Assembly: GCA_018873245.2 (NCBI GenBank)
Contig: JAEMBT020000003.1
Span: 9,567,843 to 9,631,842 of the forward strand
Origin: Archegozetes longisetosus
Taxonomy: Eukaryota > Arthropoda > Arachnida > Sarcoptiformes > Trhypochthoniidae
Direction of reading: 5' to 3'
DNA: 64,000 bases
Within the stretch, counting starts at the first letter, position 1. Every line of letters begins with the position of its first letter. The notes below the pieces were generated by a model. The model made no database searches and was not told the origin of the DNA. It was given only the letters and a program-made list of their open reading frames with translations. This document shows positions 1 to 13,500 of the stretch, piece by piece. A program made the position numbers and the translations under genes.

Positions 1-3000
1 ATAGAAAACTGAACTTATTATGCAAAGACTAGTTGAGGAAATAGCAGTAATTTGGGCTAAACAATAAGATAAAAGGATGTCCATTACCTAATAATATGAA
101 AAATGATTATCAGGCCTATTACTAGAGTCATGAATGATAAAGACATGAGACAAGTTATTTCATTTAAGCCTATTAACAGTTTATCAATCAGTTGTAGTTG
201 TAGGTGGGCAAATAGTGAAATGGCTAAGCTCTAAAAATTGTCCACCAGAATAGTAATCCTAAAATACATTCCATGTCGAGTTCAGTTTATTAAACTTTTA
301 TCAACCATCAGATCAATATTTTCCAAACTCAATTAAGTCTAAAGAGCACACTTGCGGATCAGGTTGACTAATATAAATCTTTAGTATAATTTAAGTCTAC
401 TAAAGTCTTATAACAAATATTTTGTTTAGTCACGAGAATTTCATGCGATCCTACAGAGCAATAATCTTATTTATCGAACAAGATTGTACTTATTGTACTT
501 TAACAGTCTTTAAGTCTTTGGTCTGGGTATATGATCAAAGTTGTTGGGGTTGCGAGTGAAAACATCAGATCGGATCAAGTTATAGTGAAACATGATCGCT
601 AACATAATCTCAAATGAGCCAAATGTTTGTCTGTTATGCTGCTTTTTTGTTATGTTTAGCTTCGGTTCAAGTGCGAGTTATGTATTAGCCCTTCATTAGG
701 GGTCACTCACATCAGACTCATATAAGTTGATACACAATCCAAATAAAACTATAGAAACAGATTCAATAAGAAAAACAAAGGCAATATTGTTTTTAAACAA
801 GCATAGACTTCGAATGACAGTGCTGTAGATGAAGTTGTTTAAAGTGAAAAATGCAGTATACTGTTTGTATGTATTATGTTGTCATGAAAATTGAATAAAT
901 TTAAAATTTATTAAACTTGCTGTTTACTTTTAGGGCTGACAGTTTTGTTCGCGAATGTTCAGCTTGTTTATAACCACCCTTTTTTGATTGAAAAACACAA
1001 AATCTTCTGGATAGGTGTGATATCAAAAATGGTATCTGTTTACGCTCTGTCAGTTTTAGGTAATGGTCAACGCTTTTTAATATATGATTGAATTACAATA
1101 AAAGGAGATAGTAGAGTGAGAACTGATGGCAGCAAACATTTAGCTTAAGCTACAAACTTGTCAGTGTGACAAAATCAAACTGAATTCAGTAGAAACAACG
1201 TTATACCGCTATAACAGTGTTACTCCACTGTAATAACAGCGAAATAAAGAGAAATTGAGAAAAGGGTAACTAAATATGACGACAAAACAATGCACTTGAT
1301 TCCATTGGAAAGCATTAGGGAAAAAGGTTTTCCAGTTGTCAACCTTCTAAAACACTAGCAAAAGTTCACGAGTAACTCTACGAACAAGTTTGTTATGGGT
1401 CTAAACTTTTTTGATTGTAAGCATCTGACGAAAAATTTATTGCTTACATTATAAAACAAAATGACTGCTAGTACACAAACTGTGTAATCGAGTGGAACCG
1501 CATTAACTCAAACTAAAAGGACTTTTTTGTCGAGAAAAATTTTACAAAATCAGTTTCAAACTAACACAAACAAGCAGACAATGCAACTTCTATAGAGAAG
1601 ACATTATTTTGTTTTAAAGCTTTCTTCATTTTCAGAGACGCCTTATTTATGGAGTAGATCTAAAGTTTTAGAAGGGATAATATGCTCGCCATTTGAATAA
1701 AAATTAATCCTTAATTAAATCTAAGTTTGTATTTATAGATGTATTAAAAGAGAGCACTTTCAATGTTTTATGGATGGAGAAAAGAGAAATCTCATAACGT
1801 TTTTATATCATTACATTAACTGACTTGAAAAAGATGCATAGGTACGAGAAAAGCACCAAGTTATGTTATCCTCCTTGTCATGTATATCAATCTGAACTTG
1901 GTTTATCATTGCAGTTCCTTAATTTGTCTAAAATGGTAAACAACTTGACTGCATATCACACCAATTATTATGTGAAAATAGAAATGTGCACATTGCAACA
2001 CACCATTCTTAAGTCATTGAGTGTACATAACTTGTTAGCCTATGTTTTTAAATAGAAATTGTTTGGACTAAAATAAATAGAAAACTAAAAAGTCAGTCCT
2101 GTATTTGTGAGTGCATTCAGAATTCAAGTCAATGAATAGTATGTCTGACCAAATGTTGACTCAAGTAATTGAATGTAAGCATTGAGAGCTCCTAAGGTTG
2201 AGAATAAAGTTGCACTGAGAAAGGCATTAGAGTTGATGCTATTTCAGAACATTTAATTACATTATTAGAACGTTCAAAAAGAATTAGTCACAGTAAGATC
2301 TTTTGAGATCTCCTGCAGTTATAAATTATATTAGTGTCTTCACTTTTGAACTATTTTTCAGTTTTTATATCTTTAGGATTATTTTTCAGATCAATGTCAT
2401 TATAGAGTATAAGCCTTTTTGTTATGTTGTACAAATAGTCATATTCTATTACGAATTCCTCTAACAGAATATTCTGAATGCAAGAATCTCGATCTATTTT
2501 GTAATAACACATGGAATGCAATCTTCTACTGGCTTTTTCTCTCAATAGAAATCTTTAAAAGGAGTTTATTTCTTATTGAAAACATGTTTTAATGCATTGA
2601 AAGGTCAAGAAATAAATCAAATAAAGATAAAATCAATGAAAAATTGATTCAGTCCTGTATGATTTTTTTTACCAAACTTTCATTTTATATATGCCTCAAC
2701 TATTTTAGTCCAAAGCAATCTATTAAAAAATTTTTAATTTTTTATAAGTTTTTATGCATTTTCAACACTGCTTTCTATCATATAATAAGACATAAATTTT
2801 TAAACCAATAGTAATGAGAATTAATACAACTTATTTTAGTAAATAATAAATTTTAACAATCAGTTAAATGAGATTCTGTCACGAGTGGTCTGAAATTTTT
2901 TCTCATAAACTTGTACATTAAATAAGTAGCAGATGACTTGTTCACTCTTTATTGCCATCATTATTCCCTTCAAGTTGATCATTATTTTATATAATTTACT

Positions 3001-3931
3001 TTTGATACTTAATCTCATCTTTTTTCCTTTTCATCAATAACTAAACAGAAACATAACGTCAAAGAGAAGTTAAATATATATATAAAGAGAAAAACTGTTC
3101 TTATTTTCATTTCTACCTAGAAACCAAGAGAAACAGAAAGTTGCAAAGTTCAAATCTAATTTTTGGTCCAGTCTGGGCGCGCATCACGTCTTAGTTTAAT
3201 ATTTTTTATTTGTGAGACTTCTCCGGATGGTGTTGTAAATAACAAATGGTTATGAAAGAGCAATATGTCAGCAGAGAGTCGGCACACAGTATGAAAACTT
3301 GGTCATATTTCACATGGACTTATATAAGATATATATATATATAACTTTATATAATTTCTTTATATAGATTTTTATTCGATCTGCTATGCGATGCCTTATA
3401 ATAAATACTGCCATTAAATCATCTGTGTCTACCTAACTCAACTGACCATCTTCTTATTCGACTATACTTTTGCTTTTTATCCTTTCAGCTCGATTTGAAA
3501 TTTAAAACCATTGATCCCTGAGTTTTGGTGAAAAAATTTGTAAAATATAACTATTTCTGCCTTTTCTTATAAATATTTAAAGCAATTTCCGATTTTGAGG
3601 GAATAGAAAAAGTTTAGAATAATATATTTGATGGCTTTCAACAATCATATCAAGTTATGACTTAGAAGTTACTGAACAAAAATTTATTCTATAACTTATT
3701 TTTCTACTAACATATCATTTAACTTAAGTGTTAAATTAACTCAACCAAACAATTTATGGCATCAATGGTTAAGAAATAAACATTAATTTATAGCGAGAGT
3801 CTTAAAAATTAAATTAAATCAATTTTAGAGCTTATGCAACTGAAAAATGACATCTTATATTTCATTTCAGTTCGAGTAACTATAATATAATGTACAGTAT
3901 ATATCACAAAACCCTATTCCTAGTTGTCTAC
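1..3931. other. A+T-rich stretch with no supportable gene
   Basis: No open frame here has a splice-site pair, signal peptide or domain pattern that sets it apart from chance. The stretch holds only short A+T-rich simple sequence, including an alternating AT run at 3328-3342. A strong-looking plus-strand acceptor near 3488 is followed by only about ten open codons. It may be intergenic or the inside of a long intron. Confidence 0.6.
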
Positions 3932-4045
3932 TGGAGTGATTCTCAAACTTTTCAGGTCGCGGCCCACTTCCATAGAACCTAATTTAAAATTGTCTGACTT
4001 TGCGACCCATTAGTAGGCCGCGAGTGGAGACTTGAAACATAGAAC
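3932..4045. mobile_element. hAT-like transposon terminal fragment or small MITE
   Basis: The left end reads GTGATTCTCAAACTTTTCAG followed by GTCGCGGCCCAC. This is the style of terminal sequence seen at the ends of many hAT-superfamily elements (TTCTCAAACTTTT then GGTCGCGGCCC). About 65 bp further on, GCGACCCAT and GGCCGCGAGTGG and then GACTTGAAACA form a degraded inverted copy, so the piece may be a roughly 115-bp non-autonomous element with imperfect inverted ends. Alternatively it is the subterminal part of a larger element extending right into the decayed coding remnant. No 8-bp target-site duplication could be confirmed by eye. The GC-rich CGCGG motif stands out sharply from the flanks. 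Confidence 0.45.
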
Positions 4046-4158
4046 TATATAGTATAGCCATAAAAATTGGCCAAATAAACGGCTTTTATTGCAATTGGTA
4101 TAATGTGCTAATGGCCCTGTCTATTTTGTGACAATGAAAAAATGATCTCCAAGTCTGC

Positions 4159-4394
4159 TCACATTGTCTGCCCATCTTCATCATTGGACCCCTCAATTCC
4201 CTGAACAACATCAGCAAAAAGAGTAGAGTATAGCGAACCCCAACTCTCTACTAGAGATGCATTGCACTGATTGACTGCATCGCTTTGAGCTCCCAATCGC
4301 TTCCTCCTCCATCAAGATTGATTGCAATGTCTATGTTCTTTTGAAGAGTGGGGACTAGAGAGGAGACATTCAGATGAATGTTGACTTTACAGGT
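4159..4394 (-). pseudogene. Decayed coding remnant, frameshifted, family unknown
   Basis: Two minus-strand frames are open and protein-like but overlap out of register. The first is open from 4394 to a stop at 4251-4253 (47 residues, including VPTLQKNIDIAINLDGGG). The second is open from 4311 to a stop at 4159-4161 (50 residues, including NASLVESWGSLYSTLFADVV and an acidic tail ending DEDGQTM). They overlap at about 4251-4311, which is what one frameshift in a former single reading frame would give. A minus-strand AATAAA lies at 4090-4085, about 70 bp past the second stop, where a polyadenylation signal would sit. The hAT-like end follows directly, so this could be the 3' part of an element-encoded gene. 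I do not see a hAT dimerisation motif, so a host pseudogene caught beside an element is equally possible. Confidence 0.25.
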
Positions 4395-5535
4395 TTATTG
4401 CACGCTATGTTAACATATGTTTAGGTGACTCTTTTCATCGTTTTTAGGTTCGATCCAGAGAAAAACTTTAGAAGGATGGGTCAAAATTGTCATCAGATAA
4501 CAGAATATACTCGATAAATGCATTCAGGTTTTCGAAAGTCTGTTTTTCACTCTCCTAATGGTGTGAGTTTGACTATTTATTTTTGTCATATTAGCAAATG
4601 GAAAACACCGTATATTCGTGTGTTCGTACCTAATCCTAGTATATTGCTGTCCAATTCATTTATTATGTAAAGTTTACTTCTTTATACGTGCATACAGTAT
4701 TTATGCTCGAGTTCAAATGAATATGCTCCAGCAAAAACACCTTTGGATTGACAAATGAAATTCAAATTAAATTATTAAAATAGAATCTGTCTGTGATCTA
4801 ATTTAGACTAGATCATTAAGTGAACTGATAAAAAAATTTAGATTTAGAGTTATAAACTTCACTATGAAACGAGATTAAATAACTTGAATTTTGAGTGAAG
4901 CCCATTTTGCCATAAACTTATTTATCCTAATGAATGTTTTTCTTTCTATTGATATAGTTTTGCTAACAGAATACCATATCAGTTGAAGTGACATCTCTTT
5001 ATTCATTATTATGGATTATTTAAGGCGAATCTTATATCAATGTATTTATGAATATTTGCGGCATTTTTATTCAATATCTCAATACAACGCAACTACAGAT
5101 TATACTCTCTATAGCAAAGTCATTACTCATTTGCATTATATCATATTCACTATAATAGACATACTCTACTAAAGATAGATCTTATTCTCTTCTATAACAA
5201 TAGTTTTTATTTAAATTAACAATTCATTTTTTACTTATCAACTATTCACTCAAAAGCATTACTACTTCACTTTGTTTATAATTAATAGCTTTAAATTACA
5301 AATTCAATTGTCACTATTTAAATGTTAACTTAACCCACTTTTTTCTCCTATTGTTTCTAATTATTTAACATTTCAATGCATTCTATGTATTTAACATTCT
5401 ATGAAAAGTTCAAATTCTAGAAATCGATTCTATTTTTGCGCATCAATCAAAGTCTTGTTTCTTAAATTATTGAATGAATCATTTCTCAATCGATAATTAG
5501 ATTTATAAGTTTTCTACTCTATCCTAAATCATAGA

Positions 5536-5586
5536 TTTTGTCGTAATTTTGTCGTAATTTTGTCGTAATTTTGTCGTAATTTTTCG
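5536..5586. repeat. 11-bp tandem repeat, four perfect copies plus a partial
   Basis: The unit TTTTGTCGTAA is repeated four times without a mismatch (5536-5579). A partial fifth copy then degrades into TTTTTCGACAA. The CG dinucleotide in every copy is unusual in this A+T-rich context. It is a small minisatellite; the lack of variation between copies suggests recent expansion by slippage or unequal exchange. Confidence 0.9.
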
Positions 5587-8500
5587 ACAAGTCTTCTCTT
5601 GGATTTAGGCTTTAAGAAACTAATCAATAATAATAGTTGCATAGAGGAGAAGGTATTTATAAGTAAATGGATTAATAAATACTTCTTTTGTCCAGACTTA
5701 TTATATCATATATTATCGATTTAACTGCCATTACTTCAAACAAGACCAGAACATGAGATCTACTCAAACCTGCAGTAAATACTAGTCGAAAGATTGAGGA
5801 ATGGCTGCCATAAATACGTGCTCTAGTTTTTAATATACAAATTCTAGATTTAAGACAGTTTTTCTTCATTAGTAGCCAATAAAAGCTATAACTTTGAGAA
5901 GATTGATCGACTCGATAGCCTAAAAAGTATTAAAACTACATTTTGTTATGGAAAATAGAGTACTTCGATCACTCTTTTAGTGTTTCTTTTATACTAAGTC
6001 TTCATTAAATTGCTTCTTTAGAAATCTGACTCTATTCCTAACTATTTTGGCTACAATTTGCAAATTTGAAGTAATATTTAATGATATTTTTTAATGTTCA
6101 TAAATTTAATATTTAAAGTAAATTCTTTAGAATGTTTATTCATTTTGTTGAGGAACTGACGTACTTATAAATCAAAAATACTTAAGACTTTTCTACTTTG
6201 ATATATAAAATTTTCTTTCACTTAGTCAGTTAAAAATAGCAAATCCATTATTGAAAAACATATTCAAGCGTAATGCTCAACATTTGTTTCAGTTCTGGGC
6301 ATGATTTTGTAGGAAAAAATTGTTTCCACTTTTGTTATACTTGAATGACGGTTAACTCAATAGCTGAAAACAGCGTTCATCTCGAATTCTCTTCTATGAA
6401 AACACTGATCTCTAAACGTTTTTATTATCGCCTCCCAAATGTTTCCAATTCTATTACATTTTTCTACAAGTTTAATGGTCAGGATTTATCAAATATTTTA
6501 ATAGCCATCTAACTTTTTCAATCATTATTTTTCGAGTTAGATTTGAAATGATTTTTTGGTGAAAATAGTTCAATATCTGTTTAAGTTTTAATTGGACAGT
6601 ACTTAATTTAAACATTTTAATATTTCTTATAATTGAATGAACCTATTTTAGAGATTTTATCACAATTATCACTATATTCTTCATTCTGATTATCAACGTT
6701 TTAAATATTAAAATATTAATATGTATAAGTATACTCAAGCTAGAAATACATAAAATTGCGAACTAACAAACTTTAATTGATTCAGTTAGTGTTCAACAAT
6801 TGATTTCTCACTCACAAGCAACTAAATGATAAAAAAATGTCATTAAAAACAACAAAATATAATAAACCTTGTTTGAGATAACATGCAAAGTAAGAGTACG
6901 TTTAAAATAACATTTTACTATAAATTATTGGAGAGATCTATAAAAATAAAAATTTTGAAATATAGCTATAACTTTATGAATAAATTAAAAACGAGCTACC
7001 ATATATTACTCGATTTGAATTGCAAAAGTTTTAATCCTTTGAGAATGTAATGAATACTTTTGGAAAACGAATCTCATAAAAATCTATCATCATATCTAGT
7101 TATTTAATCACTATAATGTTTCACTTACCTAATTGAATACTAGTAACAAAACAAAAGATTAATCAAAACAAAAACGAACACATTAATTGCTAAAAAAAAG
7201 TTCATAAGTTATAAATACATAAAGAGATGGGTTTGTATCGAATGAGCAAAATAAAAAACAAAAATGCAATTTTTTATTCGCATGTTGCGAACCAGTGGGG
7301 ATGTAGTGCTAGAAAAATGTAGTAGAAGTGAAGTGAATGCAAGACTGATTTTGAGATAATGTAAAAAGGCGTGCGGAACAATTTGATTGCAAAAGTTTGG
7401 GTAAAACATTTGAACTCCACTTACTATAATAAGTTAACTCACAATTGCTTAATTGCCATTTATTAGATAGGAATTGGCCCAGACAGATATTAACAATGGT
7501 TATTCTTCTACAATTGTTCTTTATACTAAAGGCTTAATAGTTAGTCCGTAGTTTAAGAGTTCTGTCGAATAATAACTTGTCATCAGTTAGTTTCTCCTTT
7601 TGCCTCATTATTGGAATTATGATAGCAATAAAATCCTGTTTGACGTCGGATGCAATGAGCACAAAAATATTTTGAGCAAAAATGGATAGAATGAAGCATT
7701 TTGAAATTTTTCTCTTAATGCGTGGATCGTGTGATTTTCCCCCATAAATCGATTCCATTATTTTAAGACATTATTTTAATGACTTGAAAATTATAACTAA
7801 TTTATTTTGTGATAACCTTGCCATTGACAAAACAGTTTTCGAGAAAAATAAGCACATTTTGGACTTTTAGTGAAAACATTATGTAAACTTTATTTTTGAT
7901 TAAATGAAATTCATTTTGCATCCATAAAAATTGCTATCTTTTGTTTAAAAAATAGTTGATTCGCCGTTAAACAGTCAAAGTATTTCATTTTTATTTTCAA
8001 AAGACTTTACTCGAGCTTTGATTATCTCTGGAAAATATTTGGCTCGTGTTCTGCATTATATCAGCACTAATGCAAATACTTTTGACTCGAGTTTGGGTCA
8101 ATAGAAAGCATTGCGAAACCTGTTAAATTACATACTTTATATCAAGAATTCATAGCTATTGTTAAATCCTATTATGAAAGACACGCAAATTTATAATTCA
8201 TTCTTTCGTTGTGATCATTGCAATGATTCTGCTTTATTCAATGCAAAATCAATCGAATTTATGAACGCAACTCATGGCTGCAGAATATCTCAGGTGAAAA
8301 GGGTAGTCAATCGATTTGAATGGCTTTAGACAAATCTAGTCTGACTTCGGATTAAAATTGCTTGGTTGCAAACAAAAGTAATACTAATGCAATCAGTACT
8401 TTAAGGCATGATTATTGACTTGCTAAATCACTTTTAAGACTTTTCAGGCAAACCTCATTTTGGTAATCATTGCAGATCATATGATTCTGACCTAAGCTTT

Positions 8501-10547
8501 TTTCAAAATCGATGTAATGATCATAGGATCCGACTCACTATTTAATGGCATAATTTTATTTGCCATTAGTTTAAGTACATATATTTTAGCCTTAAACAGT
8601 CTCTGATTATGTAAAATAGAAAATTTTAAGAAATTGCAGGTTTATAAATATTTAACGATACAGTCGTTTGAATGGTAAGATGCAAGCGTTTAAATCCATG
8701 AAGTTTATGAATAATGATTAAAAGGGCACACACCATAATTATTTTGATTTTTAGGCTCTAAATCTATGGCCTCCTCTCAACTGATGATAATTTTGAACTT
8801 TTAACTTTAAGAAAAATTATCAAGTCACATTTTTAAAATTCAAGTTAAAATAGTTATTCATTTATCATTGTGTCGAAAGAATTTTGTCACTGGATTTCTG
8901 CTGCTATTTGAGGTAATTTTATATATGATTAATTTGAAAATTTGATATGCAAAACGGGTAAAATGGTCCTAAGCCTGCAAATATGAACAGATAATACTTT
9001 TATAACTGAAACCTTTGTAAGACTGGTTATAACTTAATACTGGATAATGGATTCGGTACTAAAGTTAACAATGTTAGAGATGCGAACGACTGAAACGTTT
9101 CTTCTTATAGAATTGAGAATAAAAATACAATAGAATCGCAATGGCCTTTAGATTAGTACTCGTTCTGCTGAGATGCAAATCCCAAAAGTAGTCATTCAAT
9201 GTTTAATTCATTGAAAATGGATTGTTTAATACAAGTATGATATCGTGAAAATAATACGAAAAATAAATAATTTTAGTGCTTTCCGTGACGTACTCGCAAT
9301 ACATATGAGATTTGGCTCAATGGGAAATATTCACTGAATTTTCATTGAGCGTTTGGGCCCAGCATTGGATGGAAAGCAAATAAATTGCGAGAAATGCATA
9401 GGAAGAGAGACGTCTGGTATATATCTTGATGTTTAGAAATATAGAGAGGAATAGAGAAAAAAATGTTACCTCAACGTTTCTAGTATAGTAAACAAAATAA
9501 ATATCTATATATTATATATAAAAGAGAAGCAAAGTTTTAGGCTCTAACGAAAAAGTTTCTCTTTTATACTGTAATCTGAAAAATACATCGACTGCCACTT
9601 GCAATGCGATGGTCAATAAAAATATGTTGCATTTCGTCTGCTTAGAAATGGGCAAAGAGATGAGTAAAAATAAGAGAAAAGCTTTTACTCATTGAATTAA
9701 GCCGATGGCAAAGTGTGCCCAAACTTGTTTTCAGATAAATTTTAATTTCAAATAATTTGATTGGGGAAGACGTTTTTGAAATAAGCTTTAAAGTAAATAA
9801 AATTTCTAATTTTATTGAGGTCGTCTTAAACTTTTGATAACTTTTATTCTTATTTTTTTCGGGAGAAAACTCCTAAATAGAAAATAAATCAAATGGTTTT
9901 GTGCGGAGTAGTAGCGTGTATTGCAGTGCGAGTGGTTTTTAAGGGTCTGAAAAGTTTCTAAGATTTTAAGATTACTATAATTTTTTTCCTTAAGAGAAGG
10001 CAATTAATTTTCTTTAAGAATTCCAGTAAAGGTTAGAGTTTTCAGAAGGATTGGTGGAAAAAATCTCTAAAACATGATCTAAAGCGATATTGAGATAAGT
10101 TCTCGGGTTTCAAACAGATCTCCAACGCCTTCGAAGAAGTAAAGTATTTTTCAGGTGCGCTTTAAGAATGAGATCAAGAATTAAAGTTGAAATGTCGAAC
10201 TCATGTTTTGAATATTAAGACGATTCGTTTGGCAGTAGAGACGACTCGTTCTGCATCTCAAGTGAAATTTTTTAGGGCAAACTTTCTATTTGCCCATCGC
10301 TACGAGAGTTACGAAAATGGGCCCGAAATCGAGTCCTGTTTTTATTAGACTCGAGGGACAGTTTTAAACTAAAAGCAATATTCAATATATCTGGCCGTTT
10401 GTATTGAGCTTTGAAAATGTGTCACAAAGAATTTGAGTCCAGGACTTAAGAATGTATACGATCATAATAGCAGAGGCTTCAAAAGCAGTTTCAAAAATAG
10501 CAAAACTAGCTTTCATTGAGCGATGTCATCATTTTCTATTGTTATCT

Positions 10548-10585
10548 TATATAAGAGAAGGTTGTCTGAAGCTGGGCTCCATTTT
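10548..10585 (+). promoter_or_regulatory. TATA-like site with a possible initiator
   Basis: TATATAAG at 10548-10555 is followed about 33 bp later by CTCCATTTTC around 10578-10587, which fits a loose initiator with its A near 10581. No convincing open frame follows within the next kilobase, so this may be a chance A+T-rich match or the promoter of a non-coding or far-spliced transcript. Confidence 0.15.
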
Positions 10586-13500
10586 CTAGTCAAAAAAATA
10601 GTCATAAGGAGTTGAATGCTCTTAAATTTTTTCAAACACTCTCAGTTCTGATTAATTTTCGCTTCAGGAGAAAATTTTAGATTAATCAAAATATTCATGA
10701 ATTCATATTTTTTCGATTTTCTTACTTCGTTTTAAGATAAAATGTATTCATTCGTTGATAATAGCATTCGGCTTTGAATGAAGAAAGAATTATTGAGTCA
10801 GAAATAAGATCATGAAATAGGAATACCAAGTTTTCCAGATTTCTCAGAAATTCTATTTGTCTGGAATTGAATTCTAAAATTAGATTATATTCTAAGGCTT
10901 AAAATAGGAAAATTCAGTTGGATTTCAAAATCAGTGGATTTTAAATGTTTCGATTCAAACAGAAAGGCTGCAAAAGATTTGCATTTCAAATATCTCTTTC
11001 ATTCTTAGCATTATTAGAGAAGTATTGTATTAATATTCTTCAATGTTCACTATAGGTTTCGTATCAATAAATCAATGTGCGAAATCATTATGAATAATTC
11101 TAAAATCTAATATACTTTCACTTTCATGCTCCTCAAAGGCTGAATTAGTTCTTCAATAAACTTCAGACCTTTCTCTTCGCTAAACACTTGATTTAGAGCC
11201 AAGAATTGTTGAGAGCCAAACATTATATATTCAAGGATTTTTCTTACAGTCCAATTCTCAGAGGATGTATAAGAAGAAAATTTTAGTTAAATAATACCCT
11301 TCATTAGATATAAAACTTGTATCAATGAAAAAAACATAAGTTTTCCTCATAAAATATTCAACAAATAATGCTCTGCTTCCAAAGCAACTTTCATTTTATA
11401 GATCCTACTCGACAAAAGATAAATCAAAATATAACTTTATGTCAATTTTAATTAAATTTTGCATAAAAATCATAAAATAGTAATCATTATTTAATACAAC
11501 TCGACTGAGAGTACGAGTTTTGCCCAAACAAAACATACGTTAGTATAGTTAGAAGTAGAAACTAACTTTTCAAGTGTAAAAGAGCTACAATTTCTGTACT
11601 TCTTATGGAAATGTGATGTACTTGATTGGCATTGCAATTCTTTCCACTTTTCCATTCGTGTTACTTTTACTCCCCGTTGATATTTGAGAATAAGATCGAA
11701 TTGAGCGCATCATAGACTTGAAAGAAATACAGTTAAACGAGAAATGGAAACCAATCTCTATCAAAGAAAAACCAAATAAGGAATTCAGACACCAACAAAC
11801 CAAATATCGAATCTGAGCATCTCCAAAAAACCTTCGAATAGTACTGCAAAAAAATTCTCAAACAAATTATATACAGTTTAGTAGCAGTCAAATCTTGCCA
11901 AATATTTTTCTTTTAAGAAACTATAGCATTAATCATAAGAATTACTTTTTAATAATATTGTAGGAATTATGTCATTAATCAAAAACAATTTAATATTTTT
12001 TCAGCTAAAAAACTTTTTTAGATCAGAAAAAAAGTTCAACTTTTATGAAAGTGAAGTATACTGTAATCTATTGAAGATAAATATCGTTTGATTGCACGAA
12101 ATGAGTCACGAAATATACAGTACATTAATTGGCATTTTTATAGTTGAATGACTGATAGTAAGCATTTTTTAGTCCTTTTTTTGTATAAAAATTGATCCAA
12201 AACGTAGAAATTGTTAGGGTTGTTCTTTAAAATAAGAGAAACAGTCCATTGTTTGATTCATGTAGTCAGAGGTAGAGTTTAATTAAGTTCTGCAAGTCTT
12301 AGTACCGCCTTTTCTAGGTTTCCAAATTAGCTTTCTTTAAATATATTATCTGTACATATGCTATTCCTCTCATGAGTTAATGTTCGAAAAAGTTGGTTTA
12401 ACTTTATCGAGATTGGGCACAATTTTGATTTTGCTAGCCAAATCATTTCCGATCCATAACACAAGTGATTATCATGGACGCCAAAACACCCAAGCGTTTC
12501 ATATATACTCCCATCAGTTCTTTTTGGAACAATAAAGACAAGTAATAAATGCTTTTTTCAGACTGCGTAAGATTTAGGCACCAAATAAATTGCTAAATAA
12601 ATAAATAAATTTATTTATCTTATTCTAGAATAACAAGTAAATGGATCCAGCGTTTTATGTAGATTTGTGACTATAGAACATTTCTGCTTATTTAACCTTC
12701 ATGTCAATTTGTTTGAGGTGGCCCACAAAATTGTCTTGCTATCAACTCTTTCAAACTCTTGCCTCTTCTTATCTTCTGGTTTACTTTTTCTCATTCACTT
12801 CTCAACGATTATATAGAAATATAGAGTTAAGAGAATATGCACTTGCGTCAAATCAATTAGTATCCAACCACTTTCTGATAATGCCCACAGTTTTTATGAT
12901 TACTTTGTTATAACAGGATTTCTAATACTTAGTGAGAAAAAGGAAATTTTCTTTATCCTAAAATTCGTTTTATATATTTTGTTCTGTTTTTGTATTGAAG
13001 TACAAAAAAGTTTGATTATAAAAACTATTTGAATTGCTGAGAAAATACTCTATTCCTAATAACGTTACAATAATTCCTATCTTTTATTCTTACTGTCACT
13101 ACACTAACACCAGTGATGGCTTGTGCTCATTGTACTCAAGTCTAACAAAGCACAAAAAATCAATATTCATTGAGAGTAAATTTGTTTTAAAGCAACAGAA
13201 AAACATTAATGCTTCACAACTGAGCCTTCAATTCTTGTTAGCAATACAGTCAACTTATAGTATAATTGGTTGCACTCTTCAAAAATATTAGCATCGCTTG
13301 TAGTTTCTTCAAATTAATATTAATAAACTAATCATTATTTGGGTTACTATTTGGACAGTCTTATTTTAAAATCAACTTCTCCAAAGGAATAGCAACGAAC
13401 AAATACAATTTCAAAAATCTTGTTTCAATTCATCTAAAGTCTAATTTATAGATAATTAGAGTTAAGAACGTCGGAGAATATTTGTCATGACTCTATTAAA

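Noticed and set aside
4447-4456. GGTTCGATCC, a tRNA T-loop-like sequence
   Set aside because: Flanking bases do not form a T stem and no matching A box, anticodon arm or acceptor stem is present.
5536-5586. Regular repeats considered as a CRISPR array
   Set aside because: Copies are adjacent 11-mers with no spacers, in eukaryote-like DNA.
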